64,000 bases of DNA from Pseudopedobacter sp035496935 (GTDB lineage: Bacteria; Bacteroidota; Bacteroidia; Sphingobacteriales; Sphingobacteriaceae): positions 499,041-563,040 of the forward strand of contig DATJED010000010.1 in NCBI GenBank assembly GCA_035496935.1. The letters run 5' to 3'. Made by a program: the position numbers and the translations under genes. This document shows, piece after piece, positions 17,077-26,015 of this stretch (position 1 is the stretch's first letter; the number at the start of each line of letters is the position of its first letter). A model generated the notes under the pieces. It saw only the letters and a program-made list of their open reading frames with translations, was not told where the DNA came from and ran no database searches.

Positions 17077-18180
17077 CTATATTAACTTATTTATAAAATA
17101 CTCCAAAAACACCTTAGTTTTCAAATGTTCGAATATCCCATATTTCACTTTACCTAATTTCTGAAGTCTACCCAAGACAATTCCGGGATGAGTCTTATGC
17201 TCACGAGCAATTGCCTTGATAAAAGGTTCGTTTATATCTTTTGGTTGCACGTTATCAAAATCTATATTAAGTAGCCATTCAGACGCAAATTCATCAGCTT
17301 CACGTTCTTTCTGATCATCATTTTCTAAACAGTCAAAATCCTCAATAAATACATCCTTCTTTCCATGAAGTAAAATATGTGCTGCTTCATGGTAGAATGT
17401 AAACCAAAATTGATCGTTTGTTTTATATCTATCTGTCAATTGGAGAAGTGGATTCCCACCAATCCACCTAGTTGCACCACTTATCGGTGCTTTAGGAAGG
17501 TTTAAAGTATAGACTATGGCAACCCCCGATGTAGCACACAAATTCGCAAGTTGTAAGGCATAGTCTTCTGGATGGTTATAGACCAAATCCCTAATCTTTG
17601 ACAAAGTTTCTTTGAATAAATCCTTATTATATTCTTTGATTTTTAATTGTCTCATTGCCAATTCCCCAATTCTTAGCCAAGCGGAAAGACTTGCCAACGA
17701 AGTTGCATATCTATCATTTATCCTAAAATCAGTATGCATATAATAATTTACATATACATCTTCCCATTGCGTAGGCGATGCTACTCCATAAAATTGAAGT
17801 AATTCATCTACCATGCTTGCTCCTTTTTTATCTGATTTTAATACACCCTGTTGCTTAAGCTCCTTAACGGGTTGAACATTTAACCAATCAACACATTGTT
17901 CAAGAAATTCTTCCTGCTCTATTCTAGCAAGTTTTTCACGGTATTGCATTTCCCGGTTTAACCAAAATTGCATATCGATACCCAGCACTTTTTCTAATTG
18001 CATTGCTGTATTAACAGTAAGGGGTGCTTTACCAAATATTAAATCATTTACTTTTGCAGGTGTTTTCCCTAACCTCTCCGCTAACTCAACTTGACTCATC
18101 CTTAAAAACTCTATCGTCTCCAATATTGTATCTCCCGGCTTAGTCAATAACTCTCTTTGTAATTTTACGTTGCTGCTCAT
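17077..18180 (-). CDS. HigA-like antitoxin fused to ImmA/IrrE-type metallopeptidase
   Basis: Two-domain regulator-protease. The N-terminal XRE-type HTH (residues 18-75) has MSQVELAERLGKTPAKVNDL and the HigA-like LEKVLGIDMQFWLNREMQYRE. A helical linker leads to a zincin domain with HEAAHILLH near residues 262-270 and a downstream third-ligand segment EREADEFASEWLL, so the zinc site looks intact. It follows the HigB-like toxin gene (15-base gap), the usual higBA order. The family is known from stress- or phage-linked de-repression by self- or partner cleavage, so the protease may act as the trigger that frees toxin or cargo (inference). Confidence 0.85.
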   Translation of the reverse strand: MSSNVKLQRELLTKPGDTILETIEFLRMSQVELAERLGKTPAKVNDLIFGKAPLTVNTAMQLEKVLGIDMQFWLNREMQYREKLARIEQEEFLEQCVDWLNVQPVKELKQQGVLKSDKKGASMVDELLQFYGVASPTQWEDVYVNYYMHTDFRINDRYATSLASLSAWLRIGELAMRQLKIKEYNKDLFKETLSKIRDLVYNHPEDYALQLANLCATSGVAIVYTLNLPKAPISGATRWIGGNPLLQLTDRYKTNDQFWFTFYHEAAHILLHGKKDVFIEDFDCLENDDQKEREADEFASEWLLNIDFDNVQPKDINEPFIKAIAREHKTHPGIVLGRLQKLGKVKYGIFEHLKTKVFLEYFINKLI

Positions 18181-18195
18181 GTCTATGTTTTTGGA

Positions 18196-18528
18196 TTAGT
18201 GATAGTCAGTAGTTCCTATAATCCTTATATCTGTTACTTGTATAGTTTCAATTTCTCCATTATCCTGTTTGGGTATGGGATTATGATTAATATCAAAAAT
18301 CATTCTATGATTAGAAGATATATTTAGAGCCCATTCTCCATCCATATTACCAGAGAGCGGATGGCAATTGGCTGCAGGTATTTGCATCAAAACCTTCAAG
18401 TTAGGCGACGCCTCAATATCATCTATTCTACTCTGCACCTTTTTTGCCATAACGCCAAAGGCCTTTTTTATTTCTGAAGGCGAACTCAACTTTTTCTTCA
18501 ATTTGTTGGAACTATATGAAATCTTCAT
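18196..18528 (-). CDS. HigB/RelE-type toxin
   Basis: Small ribosome-dependent mRNase-like protein of the RelE/ParE superfamily (110 aa). Visible features are LKKKLSSPSEIKKAFG at the N-terminus, the NCHPLSGNMDGEWALNISSNHRMIF core (HigB-like, with catalytic-type Arg in NHRMIF) and a final strand with VTDIRIIGTTDYH. It is the first gene of a leftward operon with its HigA-ImmA partner and the beta-family gene. The promoter and two palindromes upstream fit autoregulation. Toxicity is inferred from the family. Confidence 0.8.
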   Translation of the reverse strand: MKISYSSNKLKKKLSSPSEIKKAFGVMAKKVQSRIDDIEASPNLKVLMQIPAANCHPLSGNMDGEWALNISSNHRMIFDINHNPIPKQDNGEIETIQVTDIRIIGTTDYH

Positions 18529-18541
18529 TTAGATTATTTTT

Positions 18542-18598
18542 ATTACCTTTTTTAGGTAATTATTTTTCAAAAATAACATTATTTAATTAATTTACAAA
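18542..18598 (-). promoter_or_regulatory. Promoter and two palindromic operators of the higB-like operon
   Basis: On the - strand there is a full Bacteroidota consensus promoter: TTTG (18595-18598), a 19-base spacer, and TATTTTTG (18568-18575, TAnnTTTG). The -7 box lies inside a 15-base perfect palindrome (18561-18575, arms tattttt/aaaaata). A second palindrome, attacct-N5-aggtaat (18542-18560), sits at the expected transcript start. This is the layout of toxin-antitoxin autorepression by the HigA-like HTH. Confidence 0.65.
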
Positions 18599-18660
18599 AA
18601 GTTAGTTTATCTATCATTTCTTGGATTGACAATAAAATTTGGCGATTTTTAACTCTTTCA

Positions 18661-19914
18661 TTATAATGCCCTCCTTAAATTCTCTTGTTTTTCGTTTTCC
18701 AGTTTGTTCTTTAGTATATCCATATCAAAGCTTACTTTATGCTCCACTACCTTTGCGTAAATTTGAGTTGTCCTTATGGAAGTATGTCCTAGCATTTTGC
18801 TTACAGTTTCAATAGGAACCCCGTTGGAAAGTGTAACAGAGGTAGCGAAAGTATGACGGGCTAAATGGAAAGTCAGGTTCTTTTGTATCCCACAGATATC
18901 TCCAATCTCTTTTAAATAGCTGTTCAGTTTTTGGTTGGAGATTACAGGGAAAATTGTCCCATGGGCAATCGACCGTGGATGGTCTTTGTAGGCCTCTACA
19001 ATGCTCAAAGCTTGAGGCAACAAAGGAACATTTACGGCGGTGTCTGTTTTCTCACGGAACGTTTTTATCCATTGGTTTCCATCGATACCTTTTATAATAT
19101 TTTGAGGCGTCAGTTGCATTACATCAATATATGCCATCCCGGTATAGCAACTAAATACAAAGACGTCTCTTGCAAACCGGACCCTTGGAATTTTTATTTC
19201 CTTGTTCTCTATTGCAAAGAGCTCTTCTCTTGTGAGGAAACCACGTTCAACCTTGTTCATTTTTAATTTGAACATGGCAAAAGGGTCTTTATCCAGCCAC
19301 TCCATTTTTACGCCCAGCCTTATCACTTTTCGGAATCTCTCCAAGTGTTTCATTACGCCATTGTTGGTCATCCCTTTTTGATGATCTGCTGGCTGATGTT
19401 TCCGTAAAAAATATTCGAAATGTGTGATGAACTCATAGTTCAGCTCCGTGAGATATAAATCTTCTTTTTTGAACTGTTTGGCAACAAATTCTTTCAAATA
19501 TTTTTGGGTGGTATAATAGTTTTTCATGGTGCCTGGTGCCAAAACTTCTATCATGTGGAGGTTGTGATAGTCCATCAGGCTATTCAAAGTATGTCTATCT
19601 TCTACAACTCCTAGGAATCTGTTTTTAATCAAATTGGCAGTAACCAGATCGCTTGTCAAACTGAGCTCTTGGTAAATGCCCGAAAGCATTCCTCTAGTTT
19701 GCTCCAGATAATTGTTTAGGTTTTTCAGCTCAACTGTCTTTGGTTTTGCAAGACCCTTTGCGGAATTCCAGTCAGTAACCTTTACCGATTTTCGCAAAGA
19801 CATTTCGATTCTTTCTCCGTTTACAGATATTCTGGCGTAAACCGGAGCACTTCCGTTTTTCTGTTTGTTCATCCTCAGGATAAAGTGAATCCCGAAACTG
19901 TTTGATGTTCTCAT
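18661..19914 (-). CDS. int: Tyrosine-type ICE integrase (IntDOT-like)
   Basis: Site-specific recombinase that inserts and excises the element. It starts MRTSNSFGIHFILRMNKQK, the usual Bacteroidota integrase start, so this ATG is preferred to one 48 bases upstream. It has an arm-binding N-terminus, a SAM-like core-binding domain (about 100-200) and a catalytic domain with HLARHTFA, LGHTS and the nucleophile Tyr in TQIYAKV. The usual TGLR motif reads TGMAY, so the first catalytic arginine is replaced by Ala (residue 261). An Arg 12 residues earlier (RFARD, residue 249) may substitute, as described for IntDOT. The gene lies about 300 bases from the tRNA target. Confidence 0.9.
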   Translation of the reverse strand: MRTSNSFGIHFILRMNKQKNGSAPVYARISVNGERIEMSLRKSVKVTDWNSAKGLAKPKTVELKNLNNYLEQTRGMLSGIYQELSLTSDLVTANLIKNRFLGVVEDRHTLNSLMDYHNLHMIEVLAPGTMKNYYTTQKYLKEFVAKQFKKEDLYLTELNYEFITHFEYFLRKHQPADHQKGMTNNGVMKHLERFRKVIRLGVKMEWLDKDPFAMFKLKMNKVERGFLTREELFAIENKEIKIPRVRFARDVFVFSCYTGMAYIDVMQLTPQNIIKGIDGNQWIKTFREKTDTAVNVPLLPQALSIVEAYKDHPRSIAHGTIFPVISNQKLNSYLKEIGDICGIQKNLTFHLARHTFATSVTLSNGVPIETVSKMLGHTSIRTTQIYAKVVEHKVSFDMDILKNKLENEKQENLRRAL

Positions 19915-20153
19915 GATTTTTGTTTTTAAATGATTTATAAACTGATTTGAACTATTTCTCAAAACAGGATTTATTTAAAAACCAAAAAGCAGTTCATTTG
20001 AATCTAAATGAGTTCTTATATTATGATATAATAAATTGTATATCAAGTGCTTGAACGCTTTCCAGTGACCTAATATAAAAATTAATTTAGGTCACCTTTT
20101 AGTTCTCACGACAGATGGATTGAAAAGGATTATTATAGACTGTTAAAAAACAG

Positions 20154-20187
20154 AAAACCCCCTAAATCATTACATTTAGAGGGTTTT
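20154..20187. terminator. Bidirectional terminator-like hairpin next to tRNA-Pro
   Basis: A 14-bp stem with one mismatch, aaaaccc...gggtttt, and a 6-base loop. It sits 25 bases past the tRNA 3' end on the - strand and could end the tRNA transcript. A-rich and T-rich ends make it symmetric. Confidence 0.6.
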
Positions 20188-20211
20188 GTACTCATTTAGA
20201 CTGGGTCTCAG

Positions 20212-20285
20212 TCGGGATGGCAGGATTCGAACCTGCGGCCTCCACATCCCAAATGTGGCGCGATACCGGGCTACGCTACATCCCG
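20212..20285 (-). tRNA. tRNA-Pro (anticodon TGG), ICE attachment site
   Basis: The cloverleaf is complete on the - strand: acceptor 5' CGGGATG pairs with 3' CATCCCG, the anticodon arm is CCACA-TTTGGGA-TGTGG giving anticodon TGG, and the T arm contains GGTTCGAATCC. No CCA is encoded. The 3' end faces the integrase and ICE, so it is the likely attB/attL core. The gene appears intact, as expected if the element restores the 3' end on insertion. Confidence 0.92.
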
Positions 20286-20544
20286 TTTATTCGTTGTTGG
20301 GAGTGCAAATGTAGCTTTTTTATCATTAGCTCCAAATTTATTTTTACAAAAAATGCGCTTCAAATGCAGTTTTATTTGGTTTAAAAGCTAATAACCTGAT
20401 TTTTAGAATTTTAATTTCATCTTTTGCAAATTATTACTAACGTACTTTTAACTGGAAGTTCGATAAAAGAAAATTACCGGCCAAACCAGATGTTTAAAGG
20501 TTATTTTTTACTTTTGGTTTTTATTCTCAAGCCTGTCCGTGATT

Positions 20545-21273
20545 ATGAATGTAGAATTGTTTGTCCCTTGTTTTGTTGACCAGCTTTATCCCGAAACGGC
20601 TAAAAACACTTATAAGATTTTACAAAAGGCGGGATGCAACGTTATTTATAATCCGGAACAAACTTGTTGCGGACAACCGGCTTACAATGCGGGTTTTTGG
20701 GACGAAGCGAAGGAGGTCGGGAGTAAGTTCCTGAATGACTTTTCTGAACAGAACTATATCGTTTCCCCATCGGCTTCATGCACCGGAATGGTTAAAAATT
20801 CGTACAACGATTTGTTCTTTAATACCGCCATCCACAATAAATGCCGTAATATTCAAAGCCATATTCATGAACTTTCAGATTTTTTAATTAATGTGCTTAA
20901 AAAAGATTATTTCGGTGCCGAGTTGTTAGGAAAGGCTGTTTTTCACGATTCATGCAGCGGGTTGAGAGAGTGCAAAATAAAATCGGAACCTCGTCGCTTG
21001 CTTTCTAAAGTTTTAGGTTTAGAACTGGTTGAGATGAAGGATAACGAAGTTTGCTGTGGTTTTGGAGGCACCTTTTCTGTAAAGTTTGATGGCATTTCTA
21101 CCGCAATGGCAGAACAGAAAGTACAAAATGCATTAGATACCGGCGCCGAATTTATCATTTCTACAGATGCTTCTTGCTTGTTACAGCTACAGGCCTATAT
21201 CGATAAAAATCAAATTCCGATAAAAACTATGCATTTAGCGGATGTTTTAGCTACGGGCTGGGGGAATGTGTAG
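20545..21273 (+). CDS. lutA: (Fe-S)-binding cysteine-rich protein, LutA/YkgE type
   Basis: Subunit of an L-lactate oxidation complex (LutABC family) or a related heterodisulfide-reductase-like CCG protein. Two CCG cysteine motifs are visible: EQTCCGQPAYNAGF (about residue 39) and DNEVCCGFGGTFSVKF (about 170), plus the intervening HDSCSG. Length 242 aa is standard. An upstream in-frame GTG (20539) is possible; the ATG at 20545 gives the usual family start MNVELFVPCF. No lutB or lutC is beside it, so partners must be elsewhere. It ends inside the 3' end of the convergent CHAT gene (27-base overlap). Confidence 0.85.
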   Translation: MNVELFVPCFVDQLYPETAKNTYKILQKAGCNVIYNPEQTCCGQPAYNAGFWDEAKEVGSKFLNDFSEQNYIVSPSASCTGMVKNSYNDLFFNTAIHNKCRNIQSHIHELSDFLINVLKKDYFGAELLGKAVFHDSCSGLRECKIKSEPRRLLSKVLGLELVEMKDNEVCCGFGGTFSVKFDGISTAMAEQKVQNALDTGAEFIISTDASCLLQLQAYIDKNQIPIKTMHLADVLATGWGNV

Positions 21274-23928
21274 CTTTTTCCTACGGTAAAAAAATACAAC
21301 AGCTAAAAAGAATATCAATATAGAAATCACAAAATAAATGATTTTGTGATTAGGTTTTGAGAGCACCACATTAAAATCTTGACCTGTATAAATTAAACTG
21401 TCCCAATAATAGGGGAGTAGTACAATTTGATTCTTATGTTTTTGCTTAAGCCATTGCAACTTTGTTTTTGCCAACATGCCAGAAGTGGTTTTAAACTGCT
21501 GCAAGTTTTTATAGTAAGTTACCATAAAATCCGCAGCGGATTTATCGTCCACATTCCACAAACTTGATATTACACCTCTTGACCCTGCGGCTATAAACCC
21601 TCTTGAAAAGCTAAGTACGCCTTCTCCCGAAAGGTAAGCCCCGTCAGAGGTTTGACAAGCACTTAGAACTACCAAATCAGGAACTTTTTGCTGGTTGTTT
21701 AATTCTAAAAGGTAAAACTTACTCTTATAAAGTTCTAAAACAGGTTCTTTTAAACTATCTGTAAGATATGAATGGCTACTGATATGCAAAATATTCGAAT
21801 GGTTGATCGCATCCTTAAAATTTTCAATTGTAGCGTTTTCGTTTTTGAAAAAATCTCCAACAACAAACTTTTTTAAAGCGTCGTACTCGGCGACTACAGA
21901 TGGGATTTCACGCTTGTCTGATCCGGTTTTAGATAAGAACAGACCGGTAAATTGGTTTGTATGTTGAGCTTTTGTTTGTTTTGCCAATGGCATGGAACTT
22001 AGCGAGAAAGCATAACTTGCTTCGGCAACTTTAATAAGGAATGGCCACTTGGATATATTTTCGGTAAACCTAGATTCTGTAATTAAACTTTCAAAAGGCA
22101 GAAAATTTAGAACCCCGTCTTTTACGATTAGTAGTTTTTGCTTACTGATGTTTATATGTGAAAAAAGCCGTTTATAAACTTCGTTCGATGCGTTATAAAA
22201 ACCTTTGGGGCTGTTGACCATTTCACTGGGGCCATTATAAAAATACTTGTCTAAATAGCTGTTTGTCAGCTTTATAAGCTGGTCAGTTTTTCCGAGTTTT
22301 GTTACTTTGGTTACCGTGTTCCTGTTTGCTAAAATCATATAGGTATTAGTACCGCCACAGAAAAAAATTATTGCTTGCTTTTCGGCGGGGATTTTTTGCA
22401 ATATTTCGGATATATCCGTAGCTAATTTGGGGTTTTTAATATTCAATCGCTTTTGCAGGGTCGAGAGCTGAAATTCTAAATCGGCTATTTTTTTTAAAAC
22501 TAACGCAGTAGGGTTGCTTTGTTGCTGTTTTTGATAATAAGATAAAAGCTGCTGGGTTTTTATTTTTTGTTGCAGTAGCGGACTGCTTTTAATTGTAGCA
22601 TCGCTTTGTTGATTTGCGTTGAGTTCGTCGAACAAAATTCTCGATTTTGTTTTTTCGGAAAACATCAAGATCTCATTAGCATAAGCGATATTCTTTGTCG
22701 CAATCCATAAATTGTAAGCTTTTTCTATCACCAGCTCGGCAAGTGCTTTTGATTCGGCTTGGAGCTGTTCTTTTGAAACGTTATAAGTGTACTCTTTGCG
22801 AAGTAGTTCCGAAACTTCGAAGGCTAAGATAGAAGCCTGTAATGATTGTTGGTGATATCCTAAAAGTTCAAGTGCTTCGGCTTTGCCTATTAATGTTGCC
22901 TGGAGTTTGTTCTCTCCGTAAAGCATCTTCTTATTGGGTAAATCTTTAGCATTTACCAACTTAAAAGTTGGCAATAAATAAGTCAAAGCCTCATTGTAAT
23001 AGCGTAGGGCTTCTGCATGGTTTTTCTGGTTTAAACTAATTTTGCCAAGTTGGTTAATAATATAAGCCAGCTCTCTTTTTTTACTTCCGTTTAACGGATT
23101 TATTGATTTTTTTGCCGTTTGATAATAAGCTTTAGCAAACTTATAATTCTGTATATTTAATTGAATATCACCGGCAAGGGTGTAAGCTCCCAATAACCAA
23201 TATGTTGTGGAACTATTTTTTTTGCGATTTTTAAGATGCTCAATAGCCTTTTGAATATAAGAATTTGCGGAGATGTAATCTTTGTTCTCGTTACTGATAT
23301 CCGCCATGTTCGATAACAGCAAACCGTAAATGTCGCTGTTTGTATTAACGATGGCTAAACCTGCCACTGTCAATTTTTTGGCATTTTTTAAATCGCCTTT
23401 TGAACGATATGACGTAGCCAAATTGCAATAAGCAGAAGTAGCCAGTTCTGTGTTTTTTTGACTTAATGCTAAGTTTAAGCTTCTTTTTTGGATGTAGATA
23501 GCCCTTTCATAATCGCCCAAACGGGTGTAATTGTTAGATAATGGCTTGAAGATGTATTCTTCAATATCTAAGTCAAAAGGGTGTTTCTGGAAAAACTGAT
23601 AGGCATTTTCGTAACAATTGATAGATGCTAAAATATCTCCGTTCTGTAGCTGATAATAGCCCTGATTGATCAACAAGAAAAGCCAAGCTTCGTTTTCCTG
23701 CTGAGTCTTTGGCTTTCTCCATACTTGTCGCCTGATTTCCATCAGAAACGATAATCTCGTTTTTGGTTGTTCTAGTGCAAAATTTACGTTGTTGTCAATC
23801 CATTTGGCGAGGCTGTCCTTCGCTTTCAGCGCTGCTTGTTTTTTCTGGAATACGGCATCGCCGTTTTGCGCAGATACAGCGCAAAAAATCAATGTAAAGC
23901 AAATGAACAATGGTAAAACTTTCCTCAA
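21247..23928 (-). CDS. TPR-CHAT domain protein (caspase-like protease), membrane-anchored
   Basis: Exported protein with a signal peptide (1-20), tetratricopeptide repeats (about 70-400), a coiled linker and a C-terminal CHAT (caspase HetF-associated) protease domain. The likely catalytic dyad is His in HISSHSY (near 717) and Cys in VVLSACQTSDGAYLSGEG (near 757), followed by GSRGVISSLWNVDD. A transmembrane helix (about 862-882) and a short basic tail end the protein, so TPR and CHAT parts should face the periplasm. The start appears to be TTG; an in-frame stop lies three codons upstream. It lies 27 bases downstream of the PKD-barrel gene, an apparent operon. Substrate unknown. Confidence 0.88.
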   Translation of the reverse strand: MRKVLPLFICFTLIFCAVSAQNGDAVFQKKQAALKAKDSLAKWIDNNVNFALEQPKTRLSFLMEIRRQVWRKPKTQQENEAWLFLLINQGYYQLQNGDILASINCYENAYQFFQKHPFDLDIEEYIFKPLSNNYTRLGDYERAIYIQKRSLNLALSQKNTELATSAYCNLATSYRSKGDLKNAKKLTVAGLAIVNTNSDIYGLLLSNMADISNENKDYISANSYIQKAIEHLKNRKKNSSTTYWLLGAYTLAGDIQLNIQNYKFAKAYYQTAKKSINPLNGSKKRELAYIINQLGKISLNQKNHAEALRYYNEALTYLLPTFKLVNAKDLPNKKMLYGENKLQATLIGKAEALELLGYHQQSLQASILAFEVSELLRKEYTYNVSKEQLQAESKALAELVIEKAYNLWIATKNIAYANEILMFSEKTKSRILFDELNANQQSDATIKSSPLLQQKIKTQQLLSYYQKQQQSNPTALVLKKIADLEFQLSTLQKRLNIKNPKLATDISEILQKIPAEKQAIIFFCGGTNTYMILANRNTVTKVTKLGKTDQLIKLTNSYLDKYFYNGPSEMVNSPKGFYNASNEVYKRLFSHINISKQKLLIVKDGVLNFLPFESLITESRFTENISKWPFLIKVAEASYAFSLSSMPLAKQTKAQHTNQFTGLFLSKTGSDKREIPSVVAEYDALKKFVVGDFFKNENATIENFKDAINHSNILHISSHSYLTDSLKEPVLELYKSKFYLLELNNQQKVPDLVVLSACQTSDGAYLSGEGVLSFSRGFIAAGSRGVISSLWNVDDKSAADFMVTYYKNLQQFKTTSGMLAKTKLQWLKQKHKNQIVLLPYYWDSLIYTGQDFNVVLSKPNHKIIYFVISILIFFLAVVFFYRRKKLHIPPARS

Positions 23929-23955
23929 GACCAGTTAAGATTTAGCTAAAAATAG

Positions 23956-25968
23956 CTAAAATTTCCAGCTTAGGTAAGTAAAAAATCTTTCGTCTTTTAC
24001 CGCAAACGAATGGATGTACCTAAAACCCAAAGCTGGGCCTTTGCGCACTAAACCTACTTGTACATCTGCAAAAGCCGCTGTTTTTAGCTCAGAAAAGTTG
24101 TTCTTAATCGCCGAAAGCAAGATTTGATCGGTAAAAACGTTCGGTGATGTGCCGTTTGCTTGCCTTTGCGCAATAAGCGATTGCTGATAATTTTTTGTGT
24201 TTTGGCGGATGGTTAAAGATACAATGCCTCCTGCGCCAACTCCAACAAAAGAATTAATATTGTACCGCAACTGAACAGGAACAATATCAATATTTAAATG
24301 GCTTGATTGTGCATAATATTTTCTGCCGGTAATTAAATAACCATCTCTGTTGTTAACAGTTGTATCTTTGGCTTTGAAATTTTCGGCAATGCCCTTGAAC
24401 TGGTTCGAGTAGTTATAATAAGCCAAATAAATTTCTGCCTGTAGGTACTTTCTGTAAGGAGAAAATGGAGAAATGCTAAATCCTAACGAGAAACTTTTAT
24501 TGCCATAATCGTTTAATGTTTTTTTCCCGCCAAGCATTCCGTAACCAGTTATTATTCCGGGAGAAATACCGGGTTTAAATTTCCCTTTCGATCGGTTAGT
24601 ATAAATAGGCTCGTTTTTATCAAAAATGATTGAAGCTCCGCTATCAAAAGGTTTTTTTTGAGGTTTTTTAACGAACTTAATGCTATACTCTACAAAACCT
24701 TTGGTAGAATCGGCGTCGTTTACGCCATCTTGTTGCGTTCCTTTAAGGTAAATGTTACGGAAGATGAAATTTACGGTGTCTTTATTTATCAAGGTATCCA
24801 ACACGGATCCAGTTAAATAAGTAGAATCCCGTAAGGCAACTTTCGGATTTGTTTCCAGGATTTTAATAGATGATTTATCTAAATTTTCCGGAATTTTTAC
24901 GCCAACATTTACCATTTTAGCAGGACCTTTGCCGGTATTTTGAAAACGAACTTTGTAGTTTAACCTCCTGTTTTTACCCACAAAACGGTAATTCATAGAT
25001 CGGTTGCGCAACATCATTTTATTAGGGTCATGCGAAGCTACAATCTGCAATTCCAAATCGCATACGCTTACGTCGGCCAGTGGGTCATCAGGAATCATCA
25101 TAGCCGAAAGGGTAACAACGGCATTGGTATCGGCCAGCATTTCGGGTGTGGTTTTAATGCTGAAAAACATAAACCGTTCTTCTTGCTTGTTTAGATTATC
25201 GTACGTCCAAGCATCCATATTACGATATTTAGCAACGCGTTCCTTTATTAATTCGGCTTTGCTTTTTAAATCAAATGAGTTTAGCTTGTTTGAGGGACCA
25301 TTTTGCGCATAATATTTTTGAGAATGGATGTATTTACTTGCCAATTGCAGGTAATTAGTGCTCACCGTTTTCTTTTCGCCATGATGCAATCTAACCGTAT
25401 CAATTTTAAAATTGTCTTTTGCAAATTCTTTATCGTTGTAAAAAAGAATAATTGCGCCTTTTCCTTGCAAACTGCCCAACATTAAATCTTTTTTATAGCC
25501 TAAAATCAGCACCATTTCTTCGTTGGGCTTAGGCATATTGTTGGTTTTTAAAGCGAGATTTTGATCTACTTTAAAAAAGTTTGTTGCATTGGCAATTTTT
25601 GTGGGATTAGCAATTTTTTTAACGTTTATTGTGCCCGGACGGCGGGGCGGAGCTTTACCGTCATCGTAATTATTAGTTGCGTAAAGCCGAGGATGGTAAA
25701 TGCCGGTATCTGAATAAGTATGTATTGGTTCTTTCTGGAAAGAAAATTCGCCATCACCAAACTCCCAAAAGTATGTATAAAAAGGTTCGGGAGCGCCAGC
25801 AATTGGTCTTAACGGGCGCAGTTCTGAGGTGAATTTCACCGAATCGCCTTTGAAAGTATAGTTAATTTTAACCGCGACGGTATCGGCAGGGATAATGACC
25901 TGTGCCTGTGAAACAATGCCACAAAAACTTAAACAAAGTATCGCTATGTAAATCAATAATTTAGGCAT
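23956..25968 (-). CDS. PKD-domain, beta-barrel-ended outer-membrane protein
   Basis: Surface or outer-membrane protein of unknown function. It has a signal peptide (1-22) and an N-terminal PKD domain (about 45-110) with WEFGDGEFSFQKEPIHTYSDTG. The middle has DPNKMMLRNRSMNYRFVG and RFQNTGKGPAKMVNVGVKIP, a DUF11-like immunoglobulin-fold repeat seen in Bacteroidota surface proteins. The C-terminal 200 residues are amphipathic strands (KYLQAEIYLAYYNYS..., final residue Phe), typical of an outer-membrane barrel. It is cotranscribed with the TPR-CHAT protease, which suggests the two act together at the envelope. Confidence 0.75.
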   Translation of the reverse strand: MPKLLIYIAILCLSFCGIVSQAQVIIPADTVAVKINYTFKGDSVKFTSELRPLRPIAGAPEPFYTYFWEFGDGEFSFQKEPIHTYSDTGIYHPRLYATNNYDDGKAPPRRPGTINVKKIANPTKIANATNFFKVDQNLALKTNNMPKPNEEMVLILGYKKDLMLGSLQGKGAIILFYNDKEFAKDNFKIDTVRLHHGEKKTVSTNYLQLASKYIHSQKYYAQNGPSNKLNSFDLKSKAELIKERVAKYRNMDAWTYDNLNKQEERFMFFSIKTTPEMLADTNAVVTLSAMMIPDDPLADVSVCDLELQIVASHDPNKMMLRNRSMNYRFVGKNRRLNYKVRFQNTGKGPAKMVNVGVKIPENLDKSSIKILETNPKVALRDSTYLTGSVLDTLINKDTVNFIFRNIYLKGTQQDGVNDADSTKGFVEYSIKFVKKPQKKPFDSGASIIFDKNEPIYTNRSKGKFKPGISPGIITGYGMLGGKKTLNDYGNKSFSLGFSISPFSPYRKYLQAEIYLAYYNYSNQFKGIAENFKAKDTTVNNRDGYLITGRKYYAQSSHLNIDIVPVQLRYNINSFVGVGAGGIVSLTIRQNTKNYQQSLIAQRQANGTSPNVFTDQILLSAIKNNFSELKTAAFADVQVGLVRKGPALGFRYIHSFAVKDERFFTYLSWKF

Positions 25969-26015
25969 AGATAAATTTATAAAATTTTGTTTAAACCAGA
26001 TGTACTTATATGGAT

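Larger units (their letters stand above)
1..20211. mobile_element. Integrative conjugative element, partial (right end)
   Basis: A continuous block of conjugation, mobilisation, excision and integration genes ends next to a tRNA-Pro gene whose 3' end faces the element. Seen: integrase nearest the tRNA, then cargo, an excisionase-like HTH gene, mob genes, an RteC-type regulator and a leftward tra operon that is cut by the window start. Established knowledge: CTnDOT-like Bacteroidota elements carry RteC, Xis-like proteins, TraE-TraJ and a tyrosine integrase, and many ICEs use tRNA 3' ends as attachment sites. The right boundary at the tRNA is inferred from this layout. The other attachment site is outside the window, so the exact ends are unproven. 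Confidence 0.85.
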
